Part shown: one piece after another, positions 36,023 through 48,279 of the stretch
Layout: every line of letters begins with the position of its first letter
Position numbering within the stretch: position 1 is the first letter of the stretch
Origin: Zygnema circumcarinatum
Taxonomy: Eukaryota > Streptophyta > Zygnematophyceae > Zygnematales > Zygnemataceae
Assembly (NCBI GenBank): GCA_037447605.1
Contig: CM074806.1
Span: 976,190 to 1,040,189 of the forward strand
Direction: 5' to 3'
DNA length: 64,000 nt
Made by a program: the position numbers and the translations under genes
Notes under the pieces: model-generated
The model's input: the letters and a program-made list of their open reading frames with translations, nothing else
Database searches by the model: none
Told to the model about the DNA's origin: nothing

Positions 36023-39000
36023 ATGCTTCGCCTGCCATGGCCGATATCGACCTTAGCTCCCCCTTTCACCTCTGCCCCCCCTTCCCTCTTCCCTCCCGCC
36101 TGTGCCGCCCTCTCCCTCTCCGACTCCCTCCACGTCTCTTCTGCTCCCTCTTTCCTCCCCTTCACTTCCCACTTACCCTATTCTCCCTCTCTTTCACATC
36201 CTTCCTTCTCCAACCGCCTCTCGGCTGCCTTGTGTTCCCCAAGCGCCGCCGTTTTCTCCACTTCCCCTGCAGAGGCTCCCTCTGAAAGCAGTGGCAGGGA
36301 AGCTGTTACAAGCCCTAATGGCGACTGCGACACTGCAGGATATCGTCAATGGATGCCAGGTGGCGGCTCAGTGCATTATACAGCGATGGTGCATCAGTCA
36401 GTGCGAGTGGAAAGAGGCGCCGTGGTGCAGGAGGGAGCATCCATTGGAGCAGGATCATGCATTGGTGCCGGCTCTATGATTGGCGCAGGGGTGACTTTAG
36501 GGAGTGACTGCACTCTCGGGTATGGATTCAAGAGTCTCTTGGTATTGTCAAACTATTCTTAGGTTGCAGAATCTGCAACGCTTGTATCATTCGGCTGCTG
36601 CATTTGAGTTTTTCTGTGAAGAGAACGAAGTCAATGTCGCTTGTTAAGAGTTTGAATTGGAGGCTGCTGTGCATGAATGGTGGCATCAGTTTCAATGTGT
36701 CGCTACAGCACTGCAAAGTGGGGGATCGCTGCACACTGCACAACGGCGTCTCCGTGGGACAAGATGGTGCAACATATCTCCTTACCTCCTGAAGCCTCCT
36801 TGGCTTCAGTATCCAGATTCATACGTTCCATTTTTCAATAGGATTATATATCGAAGAAGAAGAAGACTCTCTGGCCATTTGGTTTGCAGAATTTGTTGGC
36901 AAAGTATCTGCTGCTGAGTCTCTTGCAAAGAAGCTCTTCGATTTTAAACGGGGATTTGAGGGATTCGTGCAGAAATCAGGGCAGTTATTTTCGTCAATTT
37001 GCGTCCAACCTTTGGCCACCTGTGCTTGAATGTCTTGTGTTGATTTGCAGGCTTTGGCTTTTTCATCACAGACAAAGGGGAGATGCAAAAGAAGCCACAG
37101 GCAGGCTCTGCAGTTTGCCCTTTCCTTCAGCGTACTGGAAGTAATATTTATTAATAGTTTGGACTTCTCCACTGTTCGGGACACACACGCATTCAAACTG
37201 TGTATGCGCTTATAAAAAGTGTGTAACTTTGATTATGAAAATGGCAACACTCTCAGCGCACTTCGGATTTTCCCCTGATCCTCTCTCACCCTTCATTCTC
37301 GCTCTTCTATCTCTCTTGCTCGTGGCCATGTTTGTTGCGCTTTTAGACTTTGGGTGTTCACATTGGGAATGATGTGGAAATCGGTGCAAACAGCTGTATT
37401 GATCGTGGCAGGTACGTTTCTCCGCTCCACTATTTTCAAGGTCTGAGAATCTGCTGTACGGGTTTTGGAAAATATGGCCAATACTTGCTACAAGACTGAA
37501 AAGCTCGCATTGTTCATATACTACCAATAAGCATTCTGGGAATTTTATAAGTGCAAGATTGTTGAGCGAAAACTAGTGAGAAGATTTGGCTCCTGCTTTT
37601 TTTATGTACGTGTGCGGTCTAAACTAAGTCCAGCAAGGTAAGTCTATTTGGAAATCTATGGTTATGTTTGAATAACAAGTTACTATCGTCTGCTCGAAAC
37701 CATTTATCGCTAAGAATACAGAAAAGAGGGGACAGAAATATTTGTAGTCAAAAACTGCAGGTGGTCTTTGAGGAAAAGGTTCTTTCTTCAAAGGCGAGAA
37801 CTTGTATGTTGAAACTTGGATTCGCATGGAACTTTTTTAACCATTGTTGTATGGCAGTTTTGTTTCATACTTTCGTTCCTGTTTGGTGTAGAACATGAGT
37901 GGCCCTTTTGATATATTGGTGTGGTAATGCAGCTGGCGGGACACAACAGTTGGAGATAACACCAAGCTGGATAACCTTGTTCAGGTATATCCTCTACCTT
38001 CACCTTGGCCTTGCCTGCCCTATATGCCTTGTATCCCTTTACCTTTACATCCCTATCTTTCCTCTCTCTTCCCCTTCCCCAATTCTCCTCCGGATACTCT
38101 GCCATTCCTACTCGTTGGCTTTCCCTTGCTTTCAACTGGCCATCAGCTTGCATCCTTGCATCCGCTGTGTTTTTTCCTGAATGTTTGTTTCAGTAAGATA
38201 TTGACGATGGAATTCGTGAGTTGTTATTTTTAAGCATTTCTACTATGCAATCTGTCGTGGTATGTGACTTATTAGACTACTGGAACATAAAACTGACTTA
38301 TCGATATCGTATTTGCTTCTGAATTCTCTTTCTTTACCCTCAGCCTAACAGCTTTTGCTGCCCCTTCTACTCCTTTCCTCAGTCTCTGGACTTATCTCAT
38401 CTGTTGTGTTCCTCTGTCTCTTTGTCTCGCCCATTTCTTCGCTCACCTTTCTCCCCTTTCTGCTTGCTGAGTTGAGCGGGATGCGTTATGTGGGAAATCC
38501 GCAGATCGGGCACAACGTTGTGATTGGACGATGCTGCATGCTGTGCGGACAGGTCGGAGTTGCAGGCTCTGCCACGTGAGACACCCTGGTTGGCCTCCTG
38601 CTGCAACCTACCGTCTGTCCCTCTGTCTCCATCTCTCCCCCCCTCTCTCACTCTCTATCGCCTTTATTCTCCGCCCAATCTCTATCTCAAGCACACACAC
38701 AAGCACACAGAGTCAAACACGTGCATAGGTTACAGTTTTTTTGAGTAGTGTGCACACTTTACGAGCAGATGAGTAGTCACTTCTGCTGTGTGTCCTGTGT
38801 CTATGTATCCTGACCTCGTTGCTATGCAGTCTCTCTCTCCTCTGGTAGAGTTAACGGTGGCAATCAGACTGTCTGCATGTTGATGAATGAAAGACTGTTT
38901 TTTTGTGGTATGGAGGATGGTGCAGGTTGGGTGACTATGTAGTACTTGCAGGACAGGTTGGAGTCGCCGATCACGTTTCAATTGTTTCAAAGGTACAGTC

Positions 39001-39597
39001 AGATTTACCTATCGGTGCTTAATGTGGGCAATGATTCCCTAGTCTCCCTCTCTCCCTCGCCTCTTCCTCGCCCTTAGCCTATCACCCTCTCTCCTTCCCT
39101 CTCGTCCACTTTTTTTCGCTGTCTTCCTTCCCATAGTTTTACAATTGCGTGAAGTTTTTGCATGTCCAGGTCCGTGTCGCTGCAAAGAGTGGAGTCATAA
39201 GCAACATCATCACACCTGGCGATTACGCAGGCTTTCCTTCGGTGAGTTGCAGCCCCTCCATTGTGTTGGGTATCTGGTAGAGATTTCCTGCAGTCTGGAC
39301 ACAAACTTCAATGTAGCCTCCCTTGATTGGTAGCTGAAAGTGCTGTCTTTCTGATTATGCCTCCTTTCCTGAGTACTCTGGAAGGGAGTACCTTGTGGTT
39401 GGCTCTTTACTTGCTTTGATCTTTGCACCTTCACTGCTGAAGTCAGTGTTTGTTCAGGATGCTCTCTTGGAATGCTGATGCCTTTCCTTTGCTGTGGACA
39501 GGTGGCAGCGAGTGAGTGGCGGAGAGCGGTTGTGCTCCAGCGGAGGTTGGGGCGGTCTGCGAGCCATTCCTCGGATGAGCCCCATGAGGGGGCGTAG
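36023..39597 (+). CDS. LPXD: LpxD-type UDP-3-O-acyl-glucosamine N-acyltransferase
   Basis: Left-handed beta-helix acyltransferase of the lipid A pathway; plants keep LpxA, C, D, B and K homologues in mitochondria that make lipid-A-like precursors. Nine exons (36023-36519, 36690-36766, 37051-37100, 37347-37411, 37933-37984, 38505-38575, 38926-38992, 39170-39241, 39502-39597) join in phase to 348 residues. The first roughly 90 residues are Ser/Pro/Leu-rich without acid, an organelle leader. Hexapeptide repeats follow: GAVVQEGASIGAGSCIGAGS, HNGVSVGQDGFGF (with the catalytic-type His), HIGNDVEIGANSCIDRG, GDNTKLDNLVQIGHNVVIG and GQVGVADHVSIVSK. The end GDYAGFPSVAASEWRR matches plant LpxD. Intron 3 appears to start with GC: placing it there gives KKPQ-TLGVHIG exactly as in relatives. 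The start at 36023 is the first ATG that gives a full leader; it is not proven. Confidence 0.93.
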
Positions 39598-40591
39598 GCG
39601 GAGCAGCCACGGCATGGCGCTTGGGGCAGGGATGGCTCCTTGCCAATTGCAGACGGAGACAAATGCAGTCAATTGGATCATATTTACTTAAAAGTGGGCA
39701 AACAACGAGTCACGTTTCAACTTTTTTTTATTGGTTGTAAACCTTGCTGACGCTTTCTTATGGCTTCATTCTCATGGGCGTCAAGGGCTGAAAGCCGGAG
39801 TGACTTATGAACGGCCATCAGAAATCGATGAAAATGGGGTGAACACCCCGTGTACGGCTTCATCGAGGCTACCTCATGGGGCTACCCAATGATCCCACGA
39901 AAGGATTAGAATCTTCGTACAATCCGACATAAGCATTTCGCATTTCGCATTTCGCAAGGATCTGCAGTCAACCATGACATTGAAGATTGAAGAACTTCAC
40001 ACAAGCCTACAGCTTTGGTTTTCAAACGAGGAAATTTAAATCAACTGATGATTTTAAAACATTGTAAGTGTATCCAAAGAAAACACTATATTCAGCTCCG
40101 TTATTTTCCAGCGTATTCATTACATTGAGACATGAAACGTTCAATTTGGCAGGTTCGATCTATGCACCTAAGCATCGACCTTCCCCGAAAGTGCTTGGCA
40201 ATCTCGAGAGGTGACTCGTTATATCTGACCAATCCCGTCATGTGACATCACAGTCAGTGCCAATGTCCTTAGTACATGTGTCATTCATAGAGAGTGCAAA
40301 GAAAACAGCCTCTCGCAAGAAGCTTCATTCGATGCTTCCTTTCCTTTTACTTTCCTCTAAACAAATGGCTCAGCTCCAATGTACACATCCTCAGGGTGCA
40401 GAAGCAGCTCCTTCGTGGTCCAGCAGCAGAGGCTAGGTATGAGCAACCCTACAGTACACACTGCCAATCCCTTTAACACGCCCAGGCAATACTGTCACTG
40501 ATTCGAGGTACCCTCAGGAGGGAGAGTAACTCCACCGCCACCACTAACCCTAGGGTAACCCTTAAGGTCTGGGAAACGCTGGGAGCAGCTC
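39598..40591. other. convergent intergenic region
   Basis: Nearly 1 kb between the LpxD and CUL4 stop codons. It contains the 10-base palindrome ACCCTAGGGT at about 40547 but no gene that I can support. Confidence 0.5.
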
Positions 40592-43500
40592 CTAGGCCAA
40601 GTAACTGTAAATTTGTGGGTTGTTCTTATCGCGCTCCAAGTATTCCCTGTCTATCAGGCTTTCTATTCTTTTCTTCAAATCAGCCGGCTTGATGGGGAAT
40701 TTCAGCTGCAGGTGCCACGGCCAGATGTCAGAACGTGCTCCATTAAAAAGACAAAGGGCAACCAAACAAGGATCATAGAGTCTGTGCGTCTGCGCCATGA
40801 AAGGAGCTTGCAGGTGATGGGTAGAAGGATCTAAACTTACTTCAGTGCAGCTGCATGGAAGCAGCACTGATCGTATACACAGCAGCATAAATTAGGACAA
40901 AAACGAAAAAGCAAAAAAAAAACAGGGGAGGGTTCCCACATGCAGGGGGAGGGAGTGAGGGTAAACCTGCTGGAAGAGCTCTGTGATTAGCAAGGTGTGG
41001 CTTAGAACTTTCCGTGTCTTCATGATACGCACAATGGCTGCATCAATCTGCGCTCCTCTCACATATAACCGGCATTAGTTGAGTTTAGTATACGAGTATA
41101 TGAGTTTATGAGTTTATCTAATGCAGTGCAATGTACAAATGATTTGAGATGCATTCGTGTGTGCAGGCCTGCTTAGAAATCACAATGCAAACTATTGAAA
41201 AAGACGAAGGCAAGAAACCTGATACTGTCGATCCTGGAACACTCGCTCAGTCGTACTGTTGTTCTCCTCCACAGTCTCTTTCAGCTGAATCGCATTCACC
41301 TGCTCTCACAACCCTCCAGCTCAACACTTCAGCAATGTGTGCTACACATTCGCTCCTCCTAGAGAACCGCCAATAGGGAGTCCAGTAAGATCATTAACTT
41401 CAGCTCACTGACCTTAATGCGGAATAATGGAGCTGTGAAGTCTGTGTTGAATTCGAATACATCATCATCCTCCACATCACGCCCTTTGGGAATCTGCAGC
41501 CAAACAAAATGAACCGCAAGGTGACTCATAACTAACAGTATCCCATATTGACTACAGCATCATTCAAGCCAGGACTATACAAAATAAGTTCAAAGTAGAT
41601 TGAGAAACACAACATAGATTGCTGATACAACCTTTTACTGTTTCAAAGCTGACATTGAACGGTGCAGCAACGTATTCAGAACTCCTCATTTGATCAATAT
41701 CGCACTCACAGCCCTTCCCACTTTTCCATAGTCCTCGTAACAGCCCAATCGCTCGTCTACACCCGAAGCAAGCTACTACAGACAGGCAGAAATTACTGCG
41801 TTCTGACCTTGTTAAGGACCCGCACTTTGCCGCAAGCAAGAGACTGCAGAGTTCGCCTTAATTCTTTGTCTTCTATGGCTGTCGCGTCACGCATCTCCGC
41901 CAGACTCATCTGATTGGTGCTGTTGAATAGCATCAACACTACCGTCTGCCAATCATCCCACCCCCTACTGGGTGCTGTCAAACAACAGCCTTTTCCCACT
42001 CCACTGAGTGAAGACTTCTGAGGACGGGAGTGAGATAGAAAGCGAGAGGTGAGGAAGAGAGAGAAGAACGAGAAAAGTAAAACATAATGAAAAGAATTGG
42101 GACCAAAGACCTGCCTGGAACAAAGACACAGCGAGCTCTTTTTTTCCGCGAGGAAAATCAGCCTTCAGCACACAATGGCCGAGGGAGTTTTGCCACATGA
42201 GACGCCTTCCGCTGTGCTTGCTGAGATAGAATTCCTTGAAAATATCCTGCAACAGTGGATGGCAGCGAGGAAGGAGGCTCATCAAGAAGTGCGAGGGAGG
42301 GGCGCAACACCTCTCACTGCCTTAACCAAAGGGACTACTACCCAACGTTTCCTCTGACTCATCTATACGAGGAGCAAATTGTTGAGCTTGTCTACAAATC
42401 TTTCACAGATTCTGCTTTGATTTTCCGGGATGATTTTATAGGGCATATGAATTAGTCGAGCTCCAAAGTCTTCTAGAACCTATCCATACCTGATAGGAAC
42501 TCAGCTCCAAAGGGAGACGCACATCCATGGGAGGATAAGATGGCCAGTAGCTGTAAGGAGGCCACCCCCATTGAAGCACGAATAAAGTTCAGAGAAAGGA
42601 TTCCAAGGTACAGAGCTTCCTACTGACATACAATAGGTCAGTTGACCCTCCCTACATGAAGACTTTGAGATAGCTTTGAACCCGGCAATAAATTCAGAAA
42701 AAAAGCCCGTCCAAGTGATTGTATTCCTAGACTACTATACAGGACATGAGAGCTTCAAGGTGTAGTTCTCACCCTGTTGTGAGGACATGCACACTCATCT
42801 CTATGCCCTGTGGCAGCTTATGTCGAGCCTGCGCAGACTGCCGGAAAGACTCGTTGATTTCTCGAGAAAGTTCTATGTCCTGTTCCACACCCCTCTCTCC
42901 GTAGCTCCCCTCAGCATGGAGCAGCTCAGAGCAGCTCATTTCATTCTCAGGCAGGTTTTGTCCAAAAGGTAACCGGAACAAAGTTGTCTTTGATCTATGT
43001 GTAAGCCCACCTTGAACATGCCCTCCAGCTTGTTGGTAAATTGACTGCCACACTCTGTCTTCAACTGCACGAATCAGAGAACCGGAACATACATGAGTTA
43101 GCAACCATGGCCAGAAAAAGGACCGAGGGGAGGGGGAGGGGGAGGGAGGGAGGGAAGGAGGGAGGGGGGGGGCAGGGAAAGTGGGAGAGGGAGGCAGGGA
43201 GGGAGGGGGAGGGACGGAGGGAGGGGCCAAGTTATGGAAAGGCAGCGTGCGGGCCAAAGCATTAAGGTAGGAGAGGAGAAAGGGAGATAGGAGACAGGTT
43301 AAGGTCTACCTTGGAGATGAGCGCTTTCTCAGCATCTGTGGAGGCACTTTTCCCAAGAAGCAACCGTTTGGCGAGGTCCTTTTTGTAGAATGCTTCAAAC
43401 ACATCCTTACCCTGCATATGTCATGACAAAGTCAAGTTTTAGTCCATAAATACTTAGGATAGAACACAAGCCATGACGTAATCTCACCAGCACTCAAGGA

Positions 43501-46500
43501 AGGTAGTCACCTGAATAAACCGGAACATCACCAGTACCCGATCCAATATGCTCTCCAACTCCTCTTCCGAAGTTCCCTTGTTGCCTGCTCTCAGTTTTGC
43601 ATCGATGAACTTTGCAATTAGCTCTGCCGGTCGGTTCTGCACAGCCGCCTCCCACAAGCGAAGCTTGAGAGAGCTCTGAGCCCACAAAGGTTGCAGAGTG
43701 GAACCCACTACATCCTTATTCCAAAGCAAAGCAGCAGTCAGCCTCTCACTCTCTTCCCCCTCTCGCCCAGCTGCTCCCATCCCAGTCCTCTCTCGCCTTG
43801 CTACCTGCCGCATGTTGATAAGGTGCTCAAACGCCTCCTTTATGCTGTTGGCAAAGGCTTCATTGCGAGCAAAGCTCGCCTCCCAGAGAGCGTCAAGCCG
43901 CGCCTTCAAGTCAAGCAAAAAGGGCACGAGGTCCTTGTCTTTCTCCTCATCCATCACAGTGCTCTGCCCTGAGCTTCTTATGTAGGTGCCCAAGGAGACT
44001 CTCAGAGCATCCAAGGCATGTACTCTCGCCAGCAGGGCATACATCCGATGAAGGTCAGGGGCTCGGTTGGCATCCATCAGCATATTGAACCCCTGCAGGG
44101 CATAGAAGTAGTGCATCCATTTAAGAGATGTGGGGTGGAATACAAGGTAATGAAGACATTCAACTTCGGCTAATCCACTTTCTGGAAACAGAGGAGATCG
44201 AACTGCTCCTTTAGTAGCCTCCATAACTAGGTTAAAGCTTTGCACCTTGTCCAGGATAGTAGCGACGTGACGCTCCAATAACTGCTTCTCCACTGCTGCC
44301 ACAAGGGGCTTTCGGGTAGCAGCGTCCAAGTAATGAAGGCACCGCTCATTCTCTTCTTGCAGCCGTGCCTGCCAAGGCCACAAAAAACCCTCGATCAGAG
44401 AGTCTTACAGTTGATTTTCCTTCTATTCTTCCTTCCTGGTATTTCTGAGCAACTCCCTAAGTTCACCTATTTAACAACTTCTCGGCTATCGACAGCCTGC
44501 AATCAATCGTTGGCAGGCTTATAAATCTTTTCGTTAGAGGGAAAAGAAAGAGAGGCGGGGTGACACGTGATGAAAAGACGAGTAGGCATGCAGCACCTAC
44601 CTCGCAGTGCTTCAGATAATCCGGCACGTCAGCCTGCTGCATGAAGCGTGTTCCTTCAGCTGCATAAAACTCCGCGGTCGCTTCAAGAAATGGACGCTCA
44701 AAGCTATCTGCATACATTCCCAATGCACTGAAGCATCGTAGCAAATGTTTCAGAAGCGTTCGATCGACCGATTCCCCAGACCTGCCGCGATGCAACCCAC
44801 ACGAGAGAACAGATGTTTGTCAGAACAAATGTCGCTCGAAGCACCCAAACTAAGACCCATTGCTGTTATGTGTGCTTCAAGAGCAAATACGAGCTCACAG
44901 GTTGAGTCAAGAGAGAGCTCTAAGCTGTGGAAACTCTCTCCCACTCCACAATTTCCTCTCCCTTACCGTTCCTGCTCGATGAGCCTGAGAAGCCCAGCTA
45001 CTGTCTTATTCTCCACCTCCGGCAGTCTCTCCAAGTGGCGACGAAAGAGTTGAAGACCCATGTCCCACAAGGATCGCACAGAGGCCGTCTGAATGACAAA
45101 GGTGCGGTCAAGGTAAAGCGCAATGCTGCGAATCATCAGCATTTGGTCGCAGTGCTCCTGCCAGCATGCCTCCACACTGGTAAGGAATATCACTGGATCG
45201 GGGCTCTGCCCTATGAGGGACTTCAGCCTGCTTGCGATGTGCTCTTCGCACACGTTTTGAAGGTTTTCGTAAAGGCGACCAGCAAGCTTATGCAGGCACA
45301 AGTCCTCCACTGCCTGCATATTCTCTCCCAGCCCCCCGGCCCCCAAGAGAAATTAAGTTGTTTGACGCTGGATGGGTGGAGATGAGAAGTTCAATTACAA
45401 TTTGAATATAGGGCGAAGTTTTGGAGGCAGTATAGAGGAACTCTCAGAAGACTCGTAAGACTCACTCAGGCCATTGGTCATTCCAAACTCGTTTTCATCT
45501 ACCAACCTATTCTACAACTTCAACTCCATCCTCGTCAAAAACTGCATGGTAATTACGCTGCTAAAGGAAAATTTTATCCGGGGATCTGCAGTTGACGCAG
45601 AAAATCTTCCCTAGAAGTTGGATGGTCTTTTGTGAAACACTTTGTGCGTCGGTAAAAGGGACAAAGAGCGCCGGAGCATGTCCTTAACGGGAGAAAATAT
45701 ATCCTCGGAAGAGGCTGTAGTCGGCACAAGCACTTCTTCCGGCTTAAACATTGCTCCGCACCCTGAAGCTCCAGAGTTGGGCTATCCATTTCTAACAAGC
45801 CCATGGTCACTCACACAGATTTAACTTTTTCACAGAAATTGACTCTTTTCATTTGGCTTCAATTTTATGCTGTCTGAATGCCGCCAGTGCCCATAAGACG
45901 ACTTTCTTCCCCCCCGAAACGAGAAATAAAAAATAGTCTGTCAACAGCGAGCGTAAAGTCCTAAATTCAGAACGAGGAAACTTGAAAAGCCCTAATACCT
46001 AAAAGTTGTAGAGGAGACTATGTTGACGACTATTGCTGACACGCGCCGGGCCAAGGTTGCTAGTACATAAACATGGAACAGTCGCTCACCCTGTATAGCT
46101 CTTCAAGACTGCAGGAAACAGCCTGCTTGTGCTGGATGGCTTGCACGGCTTCTCGAATCTTCCCCCAAGTAACTTCCTCAAATCGGTCCGGCAGCTTGGG
46201 TCGCTCTGCAAAGCATGAGAGAGAGGACAACGGATAACAGTGAGATAAAGTCCTTCGAATGAGCTGTTGCTGCAAAAGGCGCCCTTCGAGGCAATGCATG
46301 GCACCAGCATCATTTCTAGCTGCTAACCCATGTTTGGTCTGCGCGACTGCGGAAACTTAGGTTTAGACCTAAACTGCTACAAAATCACCTTTAAATGGCT
46401 TTATGGTGAGCTTCTTTGAAGGCTGCGGAGGCGTCGTTATCCTTCTTGATAAGTTCGCAGCCATGCTGCTTCCGGGCACCGTAGCTCCATCTAACGGCTC

Positions 46501-46695
46501 CCCCCCCCCGGAGCCCGGCTCTGCGGGAGCGCGCGTCTTTAGGTCAAGGCACACGGAGGTCGTGCCATCCAGATGCCCTGCTGCTCCCAGAAAACCCTTA
46601 TCTAAACCGTCTCCCCCCTTCGGCTTCTTCCCGGCGCCAAACATGCTGCCAGCAGCGTCGCAGTTGGGCCGCTTCTTCCGGTTTCCCTGCGACAT
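40592..46695 (-). CDS. CUL4: Cullin-4, scaffold of CRL4 ubiquitin ligases
   Basis: Scaffold that binds the DDB1 adaptor at its N-terminus and RBX1-E2 at its C-terminus. Fifteen exons join in phase to 919 residues: 46695-46389, 46205-46090, 45313-44967, 44781-44601, 44368-43511, 43411-43310, 43064-43011, 42879-42773, 42550-42490, 42246-42115, 41945-41808, 41493-41413, 41299-41219, 41047-40967 and 40705-40592. [20 protein letters not shown] followed by [16 protein letters not shown] matches the plant CUL4 N-terminus, but about 70 residues precede it. Cullin repeats follow, then [36 protein letters not shown] and the winged-helix end. The neddylation segment [15 protein letters not shown] carries the acceptor Lys, and the protein ends [17 protein letters not shown]. 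Intron 10 (42114-41946) appears to start with GC. The intron between 43310 and 43064 has a strong polypurine tract on the + strand. It is head to head with the DEAD-box gene. Confidence 0.96.
43125..43228. repeat. polypurine GGGA-type tract in a CUL4 intron
   Basis: About 100 bases of almost pure purine on the + strand (GGGA and GGGGGA units with a 9-G run), inside the CUL4 intron 43309-43065. On the coding strand it reads as C/T and so is part of that intron's pyrimidine-rich interior. It could adopt triplex or quadruplex forms. Confidence 0.7.
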
Positions 46696-48279
46696 GAAAG
46701 ATCAGGAGGCTCTCCGGCCTACCTCTGTCCTGCGCCCTTCCTCACATAGCCGCCGTTTCCGTGTGACAGCCTCCAGGATGCAACCCTACCGGCTCCTGCC
46801 GCATTGCTCCTGCTCATTCGCCCCACCCCCCTGCTCCACTCTACCGTCCCTCGCAACCCTAATCGTACTGTCCTTCAGCTCCTGCCCTTTCCTCCGCTGC
46901 CCTCCCTTCCTGCCACGCAACAGGCAGCCAACAACTGCAACTTCCACTCTCTTCCTCTCCCCTCTCTCTCTCTTTCTCTCTTTCTCTCTCTTCCTTTCTC
47001 CCTCTCTGTCGTCCCCTCCTGCTAGGCGCGAGTGCGCCACAGAGCGCCACGTGTTGCAGAGCTCTGGCTATGGCTGACGGGAGGGCGCGCGGAGGGGACC
47101 GAGGGGCCGAGTTGGTGGACAGGCAATGTACCGTGAAACCGGACAGGGTAAGAAATTGAACGAGTTTGCTTAATTATTTCTCAATTCTCAATCTTATTGA
47201 ACAGGGTTGAACTTTGAACACTTGACGTCGAAACTTTTTCAATTTAAGAAAGCGAAAAGGTTTAAAAGAAAAGTTCAAAGACTCAATGTTCACGTGCGGA
47301 TTCCACTTTTCGCCACGTTGGTTCCGTGAGATTCGAGGGATCCGGCTACAGTTAACCCGAGCGTAGTTTTTACCGTACGACTCTTCAAGAGAGCCGATCA
47401 ACAATTTCTGTACCCTCCGGGTCCACGCTTTGCGATCAGCTAAAATCTCATTGTTGATCAGTGGACCCAATGAAAACTCACATTGAACACGAACGACAAT
47501 CATTTGTCCAATGTTCAATTGGTTCTCCATAAAAATTGTACTGAGGAAAAAGTTAGGAATTCATTTCACATTTCTGAAAATGAATCGTGTTCACAAACAT
47601 AGGGTTTTTTTTGAGGAACTGGTTTTGAAAGTTTCTGTTAGAGGAGCCAAAATCTTTAATTTCTATTTTTCTCAACCTGTTCGGTGTTACGGTATGTGGC
47701 GCTTGCCAGGACAGGAGGGGCTGCGTCTCGTCCGTACATTATGTACTTTTGTACGGGTCCAAATGGTACAAATGTGTACAGTACTGTACCTGCACAGTGG
47801 GGCGACCTGTCTGTACTGTCTTTACCGGACCTACGGCGAGCGGGGCTCTGGATGGCTGACGGCCGTCCAGATGTGATCGGACAGCGCAGAGCTCACCAGC
47901 GCGTGTACGGCAACGTGTTATCCGTGCATGGACGATGGGGAAACCGAGGATTTGGTTCGATTTAGGGCGCCGAAAATCTGGCGGTTTGGAAGATTAATAA
48001 AATTGACGCGATTTTTTAGGGCGTGGATAAAATTTGCATATTTTTAAGACGCTAAACTGCATAGAGCGCTTGTTCGTGAACTGGATGAGGCTCGTTCCAT
48101 GTGAGATTTTTGTAAGAAACGTTCCAACGGGGATTTTCAAACTGAGGGCTGATAGAAGCCCTAATCTGTGAGGGACTGCTATACTTTGGCTTTGGCTACC
48201 TTCGGCTCTCTTTCTTTCTCCCACTCTCTCTCTCTCTCTCGCTGGTCTGGACGCTGCTCTCACTGAGAGGGGATCACCC
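46696..48279. promoter_or_regulatory. divergent region, CUL4 and DEAD-box helicase
   Basis: A 1.6-kb head-to-head intergenic region. Near CUL4 it is CT-rich with a telo-like AACCCTAA at 46855-46862. A GTAC cluster lies at 47734-47789, and a CT run at about 48220-48240 precedes the helicase start. No additional gene is supported. Confidence 0.5.
47734..47789. promoter_or_regulatory. cluster of seven GTAC tetranucleotides
   Basis: GTAC occurs at 47734, 47743, 47751, 47766, 47776, 47781 and 47786, seven times in 56 bases. The last three form the perfect 14-base palindrome GTACAGTACTGTAC. GTAC is the core bound by SBP-domain factors, including the algal copper regulator CRR1. It lies about 500 bases upstream of the helicase start and 1 kb upstream of CUL4. 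Function is inferred. Confidence 0.4.

Noticed and set aside
35776-36165. 129-codon minus-strand frame overlapping the LpxD leader
   Set aside because: Mostly antisense of the low-complexity transit peptide; the remaining part matches nothing known.
40150-40165. GGTTCGATCT, another tRNA B-box-like string
   Set aside because: No matching upstream A box or cloverleaf; treated as chance.
40547-40556. ACCCTAGGGT palindrome considered as telomeric remnant
   Set aside because: Only a single inverted CCCTA pair, not an array of TTTAGGG repeats.
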